Source: Halovivax gelatinilyticus (lineage in GTDB: Archaea; Halobacteriota; Halobacteria; Halobacteriales; Natrialbaceae). Taken from it: DNA of 64,000 nucleotides. The notes beneath the pieces were generated by a model. It ran no database searches. It was not told the origin of the DNA and worked only from the letters and a program-made list of their open reading frames with translations. A program made the position numbers and the translations under genes. The stretch spans positions 2,431,992 to 2,495,991 of the forward strand of contig NZ_CP101322.1 of assembly GCF_024300625.1 (NCBI RefSeq), read 5' to 3'. Every line of letters starts with the position of its first letter. Positions within the stretch are counted from its first letter, which is position 1. Positions 1 to 8,454 of the stretch are shown piece by piece.

Positions 1-759
1 ACGTGCGAGGCCGCCCGCGACCGCGGCGTCGAACGCACGAGATTTTCGGTCCACGTCGAGAACGAGCGCACCGGCGAGTCGCTGCTGATCGACGCCAGTC
101 CCGACTTTCGCTACCAGTTTTTACGAGAGGGCGTCTCGCTCCCCGACGGGATCGTGATCACGCACGTCCACTTCGACCACCTCGACGGGCTCGGCAACGT
201 CTACCGGCTCGTCGACGACGTCCGCGTCTTCGCGCCGGACGAGGTCGATCCGCAGACCGGCCGGAGCGTCGCCGAGACCGTCGACGCCGACTACCACTAC
301 CTGGACGCGATCACCGTCTCGCCGGAGTCGCCGTTGTCCCCGTTCGAAACCTGTGGCTTCGAGGTGACGCTCGCCCCGGTCGACCACCCACCCCAGCTCT
401 GTTACGGCCTGGCCGTCGAAGATCCGGAGACGGGTGCGAAACTGTCGCTGTCGGGCGATACCTCGTACGACATCCCGGAGCCATCCCGGGAGGTGCTCGC
501 CGACCCAGACGTGCTGCTGGCCGACGCCATCGTTCCGGCACACCTCTGTGAGCACCACCCGATGGGCGGTCGCCACGCTGGAGCCGACGGCGTCCCCCGA
601 ACGTTCGGCACCAAACACATGACTCGCGAGGGCGCGCTCGCGCTCGCCGACGACCTCGACGCGACGGAAACCCGGCTCGTCCACGTGGCCCACTTCTACC
701 CGGTCGAGGAGGCGTTCGCAGAGCCGCTGGCGGTCGACGGCGAAGTGTTCGAGCTATAG
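1..759 (+). CDS. MBL-fold metal-dependent hydrolase, PhnP-like (5' truncated)
   Basis: The reading frame is open from the first base, so the gene begins outside the window; 252 residues are visible. The metallo-beta-lactamase metal motif reads THVHFDH (bases about 157-177). A further ligand motif SGDTSYD lies near base 450, and the histidine-rich segments EHHPMGG and HVAHFYP follow. The stretch IDASPDFRYQFLRE ahead of the metal motif is typical of the PhnP branch, which hydrolyses cyclic phosphodiesters such as phosphoribosyl 1,2-cyclic phosphate. No phosphonate genes are adjacent, so the substrate is unknown. Soluble and probably binuclear zinc or manganese, from family knowledge. A start at the internal ATG at 154 would delete a conserved beta strand and is unlikely. 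Confidence 0.85.
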   Translation, partial: TCEAARDRGVERTRFSVHVENERTGESLLIDASPDFRYQFLREGVSLPDGIVITHVHFDHLDGLGNVYRLVDDVRVFAPDEVDPQTGRSVAETVDADYHYLDAITVSPESPLSPFETCGFEVTLAPVDHPPQLCYGLAVEDPETGAKLSLSGDTSYDIPEPSREVLADPDVLLADAIVPAHLCEHHPMGGRHAGADGVPRTFGTKHMTREGALALADDLDATETRLVHVAHFYPVEEAFAEPLAVDGEVFEL

Positions 760-830
760 CGGTCTCCACCGCGCGTTAGTTCCCGCCCGTGAACGTTCGA
801 GAATTCGCTATACCTATCGACGAGCGTTCG

Positions 831-914
831 CTACTGCAGTCGAACGAGCACGATCAGAAACAGGAGTATCGCGCCGACGAACAGCCCGATGAGTGCCTCA
901 ATTTCATCGCCCAT
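831..914 (-). CDS. possible 27-residue membrane microprotein
   Basis: A short reading frame translates as MGDEIEALIGLFVGAILLFL followed by IVLVRLQ. It has an acidic N-terminus, one strongly hydrophobic segment of about 18 residues and a basic residue near the C-terminus, as in a single-pass membrane microprotein. It ends about 70 bases downstream of the MBL gene, on the opposite strand. No clear ribosome binding site is seen. The composition is unlikely for a random frame in GC-rich DNA, but no homologue is recognised from memory. Function unknown. Confidence 0.4.
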   Translation of the reverse strand: MGDEIEALIGLFVGAILLFLIVLVRLQ

Positions 915-1055
915 AACCGGTATCGGACCAACTCACACTTCGTTGTTGGGGTACACTCGCTACGACACCGCTGGGGGATGGCAGAGCGGATGATCGCGGC
1001 GGTGACATTGGGGCGGACGGTTGACCGATTAGAAGCGTACCCCGCGTCGACCGAC

Positions 1056-2078
1056 TCAGCTGCCGAATCGATCCAGTCCGGACTGGCGACGGCCGACCGC
1101 CTCCGGATCGGCGTTCCACGGGGTGAGCCGGTCGCGTTCGTCGGCCAGGTCGACGTTCGGTGCCGGCGCGTTCTCGTAGCCGGAACAGGCCGGTCCGCAC
1201 TCCGATGCGGCGTCGACGAGGCGGCCGAGGTAGCGACAGTAGGGAAGCGAGAGTCCCGTCGAAGCCTCGCCGCTGGGAGACGAACAGCCGGCGGCACACG
1301 CCGGGAACGAAAACGTCCGCCAGCCTTTGCCGTAGGCCCGCTCGGCGAGGCGCCGCCGGGCGTCGCGCTTGGCTTTCGCGGAGACGACCGCCACGTCGGT
1401 TCGTCCCGCGTGGTAGGAGACCGGTTCGATGCCCGGTTCGGCCACGTCGAGCGGTCGCGGTTCGCGAACGACTTCGACCGACACCGGGTCTTCTGGTCTG
1501 TTTCGGTGGACGCGCCAGACGCCGACGGCCTCGGGAATGCGATTCAGGTGTGCGCCGGTCACGTAACTCTCGGTCGCGAGGATCACCTCGTCGACGAGTC
1601 CGAGCGAGACGTCAGTTCGGAGCTGTCGTTCGAGGTCGCCGGGCGTCCCGAGGTCCGGTTTGTTCTCGATGGCGACGATTCGGCCGGCCCAGTCCGGGTA
1701 GCGGGCGACCTGTCTGATGCAGTCCCGGCCGCCCCTGCGCTCGCGTTCGAGAAAACCGATGTCGACGGCGCGCTCGACGGCGCGCCTGGCCCGATCGGGA
1801 TGGCAGTCGAACGCATCGCGAACCGGCGTCCACCGTCCCGTCCCGACGTCGGCACAGAGAACGGCGTCGGGGATCGCCTCCGGTGTGAGCGCCGTTCGAC
1901 GGTCGAACTGCGGGCCGGGTTCGATCAACACGACGTCGACGATGCGCCCGCCGGGGTCGGCGACGCTCGCACCGAGCTGGCGGGCGACGATCCCTTCACG
2001 GCGCGCCTCCAGCGTCGTACACAGCTCGAGTTCGAATGCGAACTCGGACACGACCGGTTGGAGGCGGCCGCGGGCCAT
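1056..2078 (-). CDS. DUF5787 family protein
   Basis: A 340-residue protein resembling the haloarchaeal DUF5787 family. The middle part (about residues 120-220) contains IVAIENKPDLG and DEVILATESYV, which look like a nuclease-like or restriction-like fold segment (E-x-K). This is suggestive only. A cysteine-rich patch FPACAAGCSSP followed by LPYCRYLG near residue 290 may bind a metal. It lies downstream of, and on the same strand as, the ArsR-like regulator gene with a 67-base gap, so the two may be cotranscribed. A longer frame on the plus strand over the same bases is an antisense shadow. Biochemical function unknown. Confidence 0.8.
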   Translation of the reverse strand: MARGRLQPVVSEFAFELELCTTLEARREGIVARQLGASVADPGGRIVDVVLIEPGPQFDRRTALTPEAIPDAVLCADVGTGRWTPVRDAFDCHPDRARRAVERAVDIGFLERERRGGRDCIRQVARYPDWAGRIVAIENKPDLGTPGDLERQLRTDVSLGLVDEVILATESYVTGAHLNRIPEAVGVWRVHRNRPEDPVSVEVVREPRPLDVAEPGIEPVSYHAGRTDVAVVSAKAKRDARRRLAERAYGKGWRTFSFPACAAGCSSPSGEASTGLSLPYCRYLGRLVDAASECGPACSGYENAPAPNVDLADERDRLTPWNADPEAVGRRQSGLDRFGS

Positions 2079-2145
2079 AAGAACGCGGATTCGGGTCGAT
2101 CGAGCGTCGTCACCGCTGCGATCAGGTACGAACGAGGTTGCCGGA

Positions 2146-3123
2146 TCAAGCGGTCCGGACGACCGACGTCTCGAGCACGTCCAGGTCTTCGGTGAGCGTC
2201 ACGTGGAGTTCGTCGCCGTCGAGCGGCATCCGGACGCGGAGGCGGGCGGGATCGCGGTCGAGTAGCTCGGTGTACGCGTCGGCGACGCACCACGGCAGGG
2301 TCCAGTACGGTTGCTCGTCGAGCGAGACGCCGCGTTCGCGGTGGAACGAGACGACGTCGGCGTGATCGAGCAATCGGAGTCCCGGGGCCGAACAGAGGGT
2401 GTGGCCACACTGGACGCACTCGTGGTCGACCCGGGTACCGACGCCGAGACAGCACGCCCCGTCGGATTCGACGACGCGCGTCTCCATCCGCCCGCTGCAC
2501 TCCGGACAGACGCCGTCGGCGGCCAGACAGTGGAGGTGGCGAACGCGCTGGTCGAACGCGTCTTCGATCTCGGCGGTGGTCCGGTCGTTGAGTCCGCCCG
2601 GCGGGAACTGGTACTCGCCGTGACCGTGTCCGCACGCCTCACAGCTGATCGAGAGGTGCTCCTCGACGTACCGCGCGAGAAGCGGTCCGTCACAGGCGAC
2701 GCACGACCCCTCGACGGAAAACGGTTCGACGCTCGGATGCTCGTTGAACGATCCGGCGATGATCGACCGAACGACCTTCTCGCCGGCGTGTTTGAAGTCG
2801 TAGCCGGACGCTGTCGACTCCTCGCTCGCCCCACCGTCGCCCGGTTCGACGTTGCGAACGAAGTGACCCTCCAGCTGCTGGAGGTGGTAGTTGAACTGGG
2901 CCGAATCGCGCATGCCGACCGCCCGTCGTAGCGCGGAGAACGATACCGGCCGTTCGTCGGCCGCCCACAGCGCCTCGAGGATCGACAGCCGCGTTTCGTT
3001 TCCGATCAGCGCGAACGCTTCGGCGGGGTCGAGACAGTCGGTACACGATAGAACGCTCCGATCGGCGCCGTCGACGCCGTCCGAAGCGAACGGATCGAAC
3101 GTGTCGCCGTCCGTTCTGCTCAT
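2146..3123 (-). CDS. ArsR-like winged-helix regulator with C-terminal zinc ribbons
   Basis: 325 residues. An N-terminal winged helix (about 30-100) carries the ArsR-like signature EAFALIGNETRLSILEALW and the recognition region AVGMRDSAQFNYHLQQLEG. The C-terminal half has several CxxC pairs (CVACDG, CEACGHG, CPECSG, CVQCGH) that should form zinc ribbons. This architecture is common for haloarchaeal transcription factors. A paralogue with the same layout lies at 20146-21138. The upstream sequence has an A/T-rich box about 27 bases before the ATG, consistent with a leaderless transcript, and an inverted repeat just beyond it. Target genes are unknown. Confidence 0.85.
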   Translation of the reverse strand: MSRTDGDTFDPFASDGVDGADRSVLSCTDCLDPAEAFALIGNETRLSILEALWAADERPVSFSALRRAVGMRDSAQFNYHLQQLEGHFVRNVEPGDGGASEESTASGYDFKHAGEKVVRSIIAGSFNEHPSVEPFSVEGSCVACDGPLLARYVEEHLSISCEACGHGHGEYQFPPGGLNDRTTAEIEDAFDQRVRHLHCLAADGVCPECSGRMETRVVESDGACCLGVGTRVDHECVQCGHTLCSAPGLRLLDHADVVSFHRERGVSLDEQPYWTLPWCVADAYTELLDRDPARLRVRMPLDGDELHVTLTEDLDVLETSVVRTA

Positions 3124-3146
3124 GGGGAAGCCGACGCGCCAGACGG

Positions 3147-3179
3147 GAAAATAGCTTCGCCAAAACTAACTTACGTTAG
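3147..3179 (-). promoter_or_regulatory. candidate promoter and operator of the winged-helix regulator
   Basis: Reading on the minus strand, an inverted repeat with arms CTAAC and GTTAG around a 4-base centre (3166-3179) lies just upstream of a TATA-like CTATTTTCCC (about 3147-3157). The TATA-like element is about 27 bases from the ATG at 3123. That spacing fits a leaderless haloarchaeal promoter. The repeat occupies the position where a repressor would block TBP/TFB, so autoregulation is possible. This is positional inference only. Confidence 0.35.
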
Positions 3180-3340
3180 ATCTCCGTCACTACGCGCTCG
3201 TGATTTCGACAGTACCGGTCAGTCACAAATACTTCGTGATCGGTTCGCCGTACGGTGATGAAGCCGGTCATTTCCGTGACGGCGATTGAGAAAGTATATA
3301 TCTTCACTGGCTAACACCTTCGCACTGACGAGGAATCGTG

Positions 3341-3979
3341 ATGGCGAATACCGAAATTGTCGACAACCGGTGGGGCGAGAAGCAAGCCGAAGACCAGATC
3401 CGAGAGCTCTTCTCGGAGGATGGAACCATCTACCTGGTCACGGGCTACTTCACCGCGAGTGGCTACCGCGTGTTGCGCCCCGACATCGAGACGTTCCTGG
3501 CTCGATCTCCCGAGAACCGACTGATCGTCATCGTCAGTCCGACCGCAGACCAGTTCGCCCCCGAGATCGTTCGCGATCTGGAGCGACTCGACACGGCCGA
3601 TCAGGTGGAACTTTACAAGTACCCCGACGGCTGTCTCCACGCGAAGCTCTACCTGCGAACCGGCGAGAACCCGGCCGCTATCATCGGCTCGGCGAACCTG
3701 ACGAAAGTCGGCTTTACGCAAAATGTTGAACTCAGCGTCAGATTCGACGACGACGCGCTCACCGACGAGGCGTTCGAGTCGTACCTGGAGTGGGTCGAGC
3801 AGCTCCGAGCTGCGTGTACGCCGATCCGTCGACGCGACGTCCTCCGACCGCTTCTCGTCCTGAACAGCGCGAGTATCTGGCTCAATAAAGCCCGCTTGCT
3901 CCCCCGACGAACGCTTATTCACCAGCCGGTCGTCTACGTCCTCCTGGTGATCATGATGCTGTTCGTCTTCGTGAGCTAA
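3341..3979 (+). CDS. phospholipase D-like domain protein with C-terminal membrane anchor
   Basis: 212 residues. One PLD-type half-site is visible: H100-x-K102 in CLHAKLYL, followed by IIGSANLT (G116, S117, N119). The usual aspartate four residues after the lysine is absent. One half-site implies the enzyme would need to dimerise, as in small PLD nucleases. The last 18 residues (QPVVYVLLVIMMLFVFVS) form a hydrophobic anchor. The start was placed at ATG 3341 with GAGG about 8 bases upstream; a GTG one codon earlier is possible. The PAP2 phosphatase gene follows after 11 bases on the same strand, so the pair may be an operon acting on lipids or nucleic acids at the membrane. Confidence 0.75.
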   Translation: MANTEIVDNRWGEKQAEDQIRELFSEDGTIYLVTGYFTASGYRVLRPDIETFLARSPENRLIVIVSPTADQFAPEIVRDLERLDTADQVELYKYPDGCLHAKLYLRTGENPAAIIGSANLTKVGFTQNVELSVRFDDDALTDEAFESYLEWVEQLRAACTPIRRRDVLRPLLVLNSASIWLNKARLLPRRTLIHQPVVYVLLVIMMLFVFVS

Positions 3980-3990
3980 CTGGTGATATC

Positions 3991-4737
3991 GTGATCGTCG
4001 CTACGTCGAGACGCAACGTCGGATTGATCGACTACCTCCAGGACGTCGTACCCGAGGCGCTCGCGTTCCCGGTCGCCCTCCTCACACAACTCGGGGCTAT
4101 CTGGTTCGCCGGCGTCGTCCTCGCGCTCGTCTTCGTCTTCGTCGACCGTCGAGACGCACTCGTCATCGCCGGTCTCTTCCTGACGGGGACGGGCATCTGG
4201 CGCAGTATCAAGATCCTCGCTCCCGTCCCGAGACCGGAACACACGCTGATCGAACTCTCACAGTTACCGTTCTACCTCCAGCCCATTTACGACACGCTGG
4301 TCGTCCAGAGCGGCCCCGGTTTCCCGAGCGGACACGCGGTCACGACGTCGGTGCTGTACCTGTCGCTCGCGGCCACGCTCACGATCTGGACCCGACCGCG
4401 GCGGTACGCCTTCGCCGTCGGCATGATCGCGCTGGTCGGACTGACGCGGATCACACTGGGCGTCCACTACACGCTCGACGTGATCGGCGGCGCGTTGATC
4501 GGCCAGACCGTCCTCATCTGTGGTGGCGTCCTCCTCGCCGCGTCGCCGATCGATCGCGTCACGACGGCGCTCGGCCTCGGTCTCGCGTCTGCGACGTTCT
4601 GTTTCCTGTCGAATCTCGCGGTGGATCCCGTCGGATTCTGGGAACTCGGACTCTTCGGCGGCGCCGTCACGTTGTTTGGCTGGTGGCGATACGGCGACCT
4701 CGAGGCCGTCGAGCTACCGCACTGGAAACCGACGTGA
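3991..4737 (+). CDS. PAP2-family membrane phosphatase
   Basis: 248 residues with about six hydrophobic segments. All three PAP2 motifs are present: K74-x6-R81-P82 (KILAPVPRP), P112-S-G-H115 (FPSGHAVTT) and R153-x5-H159-x3-D163 (RITLGVHYTLD). The histidine of the third motif is the expected phospho-acceptor, and the family removes phosphate from phosphatidate or polyprenyl pyrophosphates at the membrane. The start is GTG at 3991. Directly behind the PLD-like gene, it is likely cotranscribed with it. The lipid substrate is not determinable from sequence. Confidence 0.88.
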   Translation: MIVATSRRNVGLIDYLQDVVPEALAFPVALLTQLGAIWFAGVVLALVFVFVDRRDALVIAGLFLTGTGIWRSIKILAPVPRPEHTLIELSQLPFYLQPIYDTLVVQSGPGFPSGHAVTTSVLYLSLAATLTIWTRPRRYAFAVGMIALVGLTRITLGVHYTLDVIGGALIGQTVLICGGVLLAASPIDRVTTALGLGLASATFCFLSNLAVDPVGFWELGLFGGAVTLFGWWRYGDLEAVELPHWKPT

Positions 4738-4790
4738 TCGCCGGCTGGGCCCGATTGTGAGTCACCGGCTTAGAACAGTAGGTTTATCAA

Positions 4791-4800
4791 TCGCAGACGG
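4791..4800 (+). promoter_or_regulatory. likely promoter box upstream of the aIF2-gamma operon
   Basis: An A/T-rich element GTTTATCAAT sits about 35-40 bases upstream of the ATG at 4831, in the 93-base gap after the PAP2 gene. It is the only TATA-like element in that gap and would drive the five-gene operon that follows. The assignment rests on position and composition only. Confidence 0.35.
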
Positions 4801-4830
4801 CGAAATCACGGTAGAGATTACTCTCGTCCT

Positions 4831-6066
4831 ATGTCAGGAAACGACCAACCGGAGGTGAACATCGGGCTCGTCGGTCACGTCGACCACGGCAAGACCACGC
4901 TGGTTCAGGCGCTCTCGGGCGCCTGGACGGACCAGCACTCAGAAGAGATGAAACGCGGCATCTCGATCCGACTGGGTTACGCCGACGCGACGTTCCGTCA
5001 GTGTCCGGAGCTCGACGCCCCCGAATGTTATACCGTATCAGAGGAGTGTCCGGACGGTTCGAAGAGCGAACCCGTCCGGACCGTTTCGTTCGTCGACGCC
5101 CCGGGTCACGAGACCCTGATGGCGACGATGCTTTCTGGCGCGTCGCTGATGGACGGCGCCGTGCTCGTCGTCAGCGCGAGCGAGCCCGTCCCCCAGCCCC
5201 AGACCGAAGAGCACCTGATGGCGCTCGACATCATCGGCATCGAGAACATCGTCATCGCCCAGAACAAAGTCGACCTCGTCGACGCGGACCGGGCGCGCGA
5301 AAACTACGAGGAGATCCAGGCGTTCGTCGAGGGAACCGTCGCCGAAGACGCCCCCGTCGTTCCGGTCAGCGCCGGCCAGGACGTCAACATGGACCTGCTC
5401 ATCGCGGCGATCGAAGACGAAATTCCCACGCCCGAGCGCGATCCGGACGCCGATCCCCGGATGCACGTCGCCCGGAGCTTCGACATCAACAAGCCGGGAA
5501 CGACCGCGGAGGACCTCACGGGCGGCGTCCTCGGTGGGAGCCTCGTCGCCGGTGAACTCGCCGTCGACGGCTCGCTGGAGATCAGACCCGGTCGCCAGGT
5601 GACCGAAGGCGGCCAGTCCGAGTACGTGCCGATCGAAACGACGGTCCGGTCGTTGCAAGCGGGCGGCGAGTCGGTCGAGGTGGCGACGCCGGGCGGTTTG
5701 CTCGGAATCGGAACCGGTCTCGATCCGTCGTTGACGAAGGGAGACGCGCTGGCCGGTCGACTCGCCGGCCCGCCGGGAACGCTTCCGCCGACCTGGGAGT
5801 CATTTACGATGTCGGTCGAACTCCTCGACCGGGTCGTCGGGAACGACGAGGCCGACGGCGAGATCGACGAGATTTCGACCGGCGAACCGCTCATGATGAC
5901 GGTCGGAACGGCGACCACCGTCGGCGCCGTCTCGAGCGCGCGGTCGGGCGAGTGCGAAGTCCAGCTCAAACGGCCGGTCTGTGCCGAACCCGGCGCGAAG
6001 ATCGCCATCAACCGACGCATCGGCGCCCGGTGGCGCCTGATCGGGGTCGGAACCTTAGAAGAGTAA
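4831..6066 (+). CDS. eif2g: translation initiation factor aIF2 subunit gamma
   Basis: 411 residues, the normal family length. The GTPase core carries the P-loop GHVDHGKT (15-22), DAPGHE and NKVD. A cysteine cluster (CPELDAPEC...SEEC) after switch 1 is the zinc knuckle typical of aIF2-gamma. Domains II and III follow, ending in [19 protein letters not shown]. It binds GTP and, with aIF2-alpha and beta, carries initiator Met-tRNA to the small ribosomal subunit. It heads a run in which the stop codon TAA overlaps the ATG of the PIN gene, so translation is probably coupled. Confidence 0.97.
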   Translation: MSGNDQPEVNIGLVGHVDHGKTTLVQALSGAWTDQHSEEMKRGISIRLGYADATFRQCPELDAPECYTVSEECPDGSKSEPVRTVSFVDAPGHETLMATMLSGASLMDGAVLVVSASEPVPQPQTEEHLMALDIIGIENIVIAQNKVDLVDADRARENYEEIQAFVEGTVAEDAPVVPVSAGQDVNMDLLIAAIEDEIPTPERDPDADPRMHVARSFDINKPGTTAEDLTGGVLGGSLVAGELAVDGSLEIRPGRQVTEGGQSEYVPIETTVRSLQAGGESVEVATPGGLLGIGTGLDPSLTKGDALAGRLAGPPGTLPPTWESFTMSVELLDRVVGNDEADGEIDEISTGEPLMMTVGTATTVGAVSSARSGECEVQLKRPVCAEPGAKIAINRRIGARWRLIGVGTLEE

Positions 6067-6497
6067 TGACGACGCGCGTGGTCCTCGACACCAGTGCACT
6101 CATGATGCCCGTCGAACTCGACGTCCGCCTGTTCGACGAACTCGATCGGCTCCTCGGCGGCGGGCCGCGGTCGATCACCGACGGGGACGTCGACACGGAC
6201 GGCGGATTCAGTGCGGTCGTGGCCCAGCCGGTCCTCGAAGAACTCCGTCGACTCTCTGAGAAGGGAGGCACGGAAGGGACCGCCGCGAACGTCGGCCACG
6301 ACCTGGCGACCGAACGGTGCCTGGCCGTCGATACGGAAGAATCGTACGCCGACGACGCCCTGGTCGAACTCGCCCGGGAGGGAAGCGTCGACTACGTCGT
6401 CACGAACGACCGGCCGCTGCGCGATCGGGTGCTGGCGGAAGGAATACCGGTAATTGCATTACGCGGGAGAAACAAACTGGGAATCACTCAACCATAG
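6066..6497 (+). CDS. PIN-domain protein of the aIF2-gamma/Rpo7 cluster
   Basis: 143 residues. PIN acidic residues are visible in VLDTSALMMP (first Asp), VLEELRRL, DDALVELA and VTNDRPLRDR (last Asp), giving the metal-binding set of an RNase-type PIN domain. The gene sits between aIF2-gamma and Rpo7, a widely conserved archaeal position. That argues for a housekeeping role in RNA processing (Utp24/Nob1-like relatives) rather than a toxin of a VapBC pair; no antitoxin frame is adjacent. Start overlaps the previous stop by one base, and the next gene begins right after its stop codon. Confidence 0.9.
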   Translation: MTTRVVLDTSALMMPVELDVRLFDELDRLLGGGPRSITDGDVDTDGGFSAVVAQPVLEELRRLSEKGGTEGTAANVGHDLATERCLAVDTEESYADDALVELAREGSVDYVVTNDRPLRDRVLAEGIPVIALRGRNKLGITQP

Positions 6498-7067
6498 ATG
6501 TACAAACGGGTCAGACTAAAAGATACGGTAGAAGTGCCACCCGAGGAGCTCGGAGACGTCTCTCCGAACCTCGTAAAACGACTGCTTCAGGACAAACTGG
6601 AAGGGCGTATGGACGAGGAGGTGGGCTCCATCGTCTCGGTCACGACGGTCCACGACATCGGCGAGGGAACCGTCCTGCCGAATCGGCCCGGCGTCTACTA
6701 CGAGGCCGACTTCGACGCGGTCACGTTCGATCCGCAGATGCAGGAGGTCGTCGACGGCACCGTCGTCGAGGTCGTCGAGTTCGGAGCCTTCGTCGGGATC
6801 GGTCCGGTCGACGGACTGTTACACGTCTCACAGATCTCCGACGAGTACCTCGCCTACGACGGGGAGAATCAGCGACTCTCTTCGAGCGAATCGGATCAGG
6901 CACTCGGCGTCGAGGACGCGATCCGCACGCGGATCGTCACGAAGAGCATCGACGAGCGAAACCCGCGCGACTCGAAGATCGGGTTGACGGCGAAGCAAGT
7001 CGGTCTCGGCAAACACGGCTGGCTCGAAGCGGAACGCGAAGAGCGCGAAGCCGCCGCGGGTGAGTGA
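6498..7067 (+). CDS. rpo7: DNA-directed RNA polymerase subunit Rpo7 (E')
   Basis: 189 residues. The N-terminal tip domain (MYKRVRLKDTVEVPPE) is followed by a central S1-type RNA-binding domain (VVDGTVVEVVEFGAFVGIGP; GLLHVSQISDEY). Rpo7 pairs with Rpo4 to form the stalk of archaeal RNA polymerase, contacting emerging RNA and helping open-complex formation. It begins immediately after the PIN gene, and its stop overlaps the upstream region of spt4. Assignment is secure from both sequence and neighbours. Confidence 0.96.
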   Translation: MYKRVRLKDTVEVPPEELGDVSPNLVKRLLQDKLEGRMDEEVGSIVSVTTVHDIGEGTVLPNRPGVYYEADFDAVTFDPQMQEVVDGTVVEVVEFGAFVGIGPVDGLLHVSQISDEYLAYDGENQRLSSSESDQALGVEDAIRTRIVTKSIDERNPRDSKIGLTAKQVGLGKHGWLEAEREEREAAAGE

Positions 7068-7069
7068 TC

Positions 7070-7267
7070 ATGGCGACGAACCGACTCGTCTGCCGGGAGT
7101 GTCACCTCGTCAACGACGCGGATTCGGAGACGTGTGACTCCTGTGCCTCCTCGTCGCTCACCGAGGACTGGGCCGGCTACGTCGTCATCGCCCACCCCGA
7201 AGAGAGCGACATCGCGACCGAGATGCAGGTGACCGAACCCGGCGCGTACGCGCTGAAGGTCCGCTGA
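7070..7267 (+). CDS. spt4: transcription elongation factor Spt4
   Basis: 65 residues. Two CxxC pairs (VCREC; CDSC) form the single zinc finger of Spt4, followed by the conserved hydrophobic WAGYVVIAHPEESDIA segment. Spt4 dimerises with Spt5 to bridge the RNA polymerase clamp during elongation. The ATG at 7070 was chosen because it gives the usual family length; a GTG at 7064 would add two residues. It directly follows rpo7 with two bases between the stop and the start. Confidence 0.95.
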   Translation: MATNRLVCRECHLVNDADSETCDSCASSSLTEDWAGYVVIAHPEESDIATEMQVTEPGAYALKVR

Positions 7268-7268
7268 C

Positions 7269-7847
7269 GTGCCCGGTGAGGACGACCCTTCCGGACCGAC
7301 TGGCGACGGGCACGACGAGTGGCACGTGACGCTCCCGCCGTCGCTTCGCGACGACCTCAAATCGCCGCTAGGCCCCATCGAAACCGACGCAGAGATCCTT
7401 CTCGAGGACGTCTCCGGCCCGCTTTTCGCCGTCGGCGACGTCGTCACCTACCACCTGGTGCGAGCAGGAACCGAACCCGATCTCGCGCTCGTCGACGGCA
7501 TCACGAAGCGAGAGGCCGTCGACGACGACCTTCTCGAGACCGTCACCGACGGGTCGATCGTGACCGTCGACAACCCCCCGGCGACGATCACCGCCGACCT
7601 GGCGCGCGAAATCGTCTCGGCGATCGACGCGGACGAGCCGATCACCCTCTTCGTCGAGGGTGAAGAAGACCTCGCCGTGTTGCCGGTGATCGTCGCCGCC
7701 CCGGACGGTGCGAGCGTCGTCTACGGTCAGCCCGACGAGGGAATGGTCCACGTTGTCGTCGATGCGACCGTCAGAGCCGAGATTCGCGCGTTGCTCGACC
7801 GGTTCGACGGCGCGACCGAGCGCCTCCTCTCGATCCTCGAATCCTAG
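7269..7847 (+). CDS. GTP-dependent dephospho-CoA kinase (DUF359)
   Basis: 192 residues. Motifs of the archaeal GTP-dependent dephospho-CoA kinase family are seen: VGDVVTYHL, LVDGITKR, DNPPATIT, VEGEEDLAVLP and GQPDEGMVHV. The enzyme catalyses the last step of coenzyme A synthesis using GTP. It starts with GTG one base after the spt4 stop and closes the operon, its usual archaeal neighbourhood. Its TAG stop overlaps the stop of the convergent thioesterase gene within a shared CTAG. Confidence 0.92.
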   Translation: MPGEDDPSGPTGDGHDEWHVTLPPSLRDDLKSPLGPIETDAEILLEDVSGPLFAVGDVVTYHLVRAGTEPDLALVDGITKREAVDDDLLETVTDGSIVTVDNPPATITADLAREIVSAIDADEPITLFVEGEEDLAVLPVIVAAPDGASVVYGQPDEGMVHVVVDATVRAEIRALLDRFDGATERLLSILES

Positions 7848-8263
7848 GAGTCGACGAACGGATTCGATCCGTCGACGAGGTTCGTCTTGTAGACGCCGCG
7901 CGTCGACGCGAGTCGTCTATCGTCTTCGTCGGTGAGTTCGACCTCGACGACGCCCGTGTCGCGCCCGTAACGGACCACCTCGGCGGCGCCGTAGATGTCG
8001 TCAGTCGCGGGTCTGAAGTAATCGATGCGAACGTCGAGCGTCGGGCCGGGCGATCCCTCGACCGAGGCGATAGCCGCCGCCGACAGCGAGTCTGCCAGTC
8101 CGAACGCGACGGCCCCGTGAGCGAGCGTGGTCGACTCCGAGAGGGAGTGATAGTCTTCGAGTTCGATCGTGCCTTCGACGTAGCCTTCTTCGACGTGCGT
8201 GAGTTCGACGCCGAGGTGTTCGCCGAAGGGATACCGCTCGTTGAATCGGTCGAGAACGTCCAT
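7844..8263 (-). CDS. PaaI-type hotdog-fold thioesterase
   Basis: 139 residues. The region LGVELTHVEEGYVEGTIEL followed by TLAHGAVAFGLADSLSAAA is the hotdog core with the helix-proximal HGA motif of PaaI-like acyl-CoA thioesterases. The acidic residue in GLADS is a likely catalytic or structural residue, by family comparison. Start was placed at ATG 8263 (MDVLDRFNERYP); upstream in-frame sequence is charged and unlike the family. Likely hydrolyses acyl- or aryl-CoA esters in the cytosol; the substrate cannot be specified. Confidence 0.88.
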   Translation of the reverse strand: MDVLDRFNERYPFGEHLGVELTHVEEGYVEGTIELEDYHSLSESTTLAHGAVAFGLADSLSAAAIASVEGSPGPTLDVRIDYFRPATDDIYGAAEVVRYGRDTGVVEVELTDEDDRRLASTRGVYKTNLVDGSNPFVDS

Positions 8264-8454
8264 ATCGCCGACTCTCGTCGAGGTAGTATTACTATTGCGA
8301 CGCTCGACGTCCGAATCGAACCGTCGTCGTCCCGAATTGACCGCGAGCACTCTCGCGCTCGACGGCTACAGACCGTTCGCCGCCTTCGGTGAGCTGGAAC
8401 TGAGCGATGAGTTGGAACTGAGGGATTATGTACCCGCGCGTAAATCAGTCAGTC

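Noticed and set aside
789-2195. 468-residue plus-strand frame
   Set aside because: Antisense to the DUF5787 gene; translation is Arg/Asp-rich and matches no family.
6066-6497. PIN protein as a VapC toxin
   Set aside because: No antitoxin gene beside it and the aIF2-gamma/Rpo7 position is conserved across archaea.
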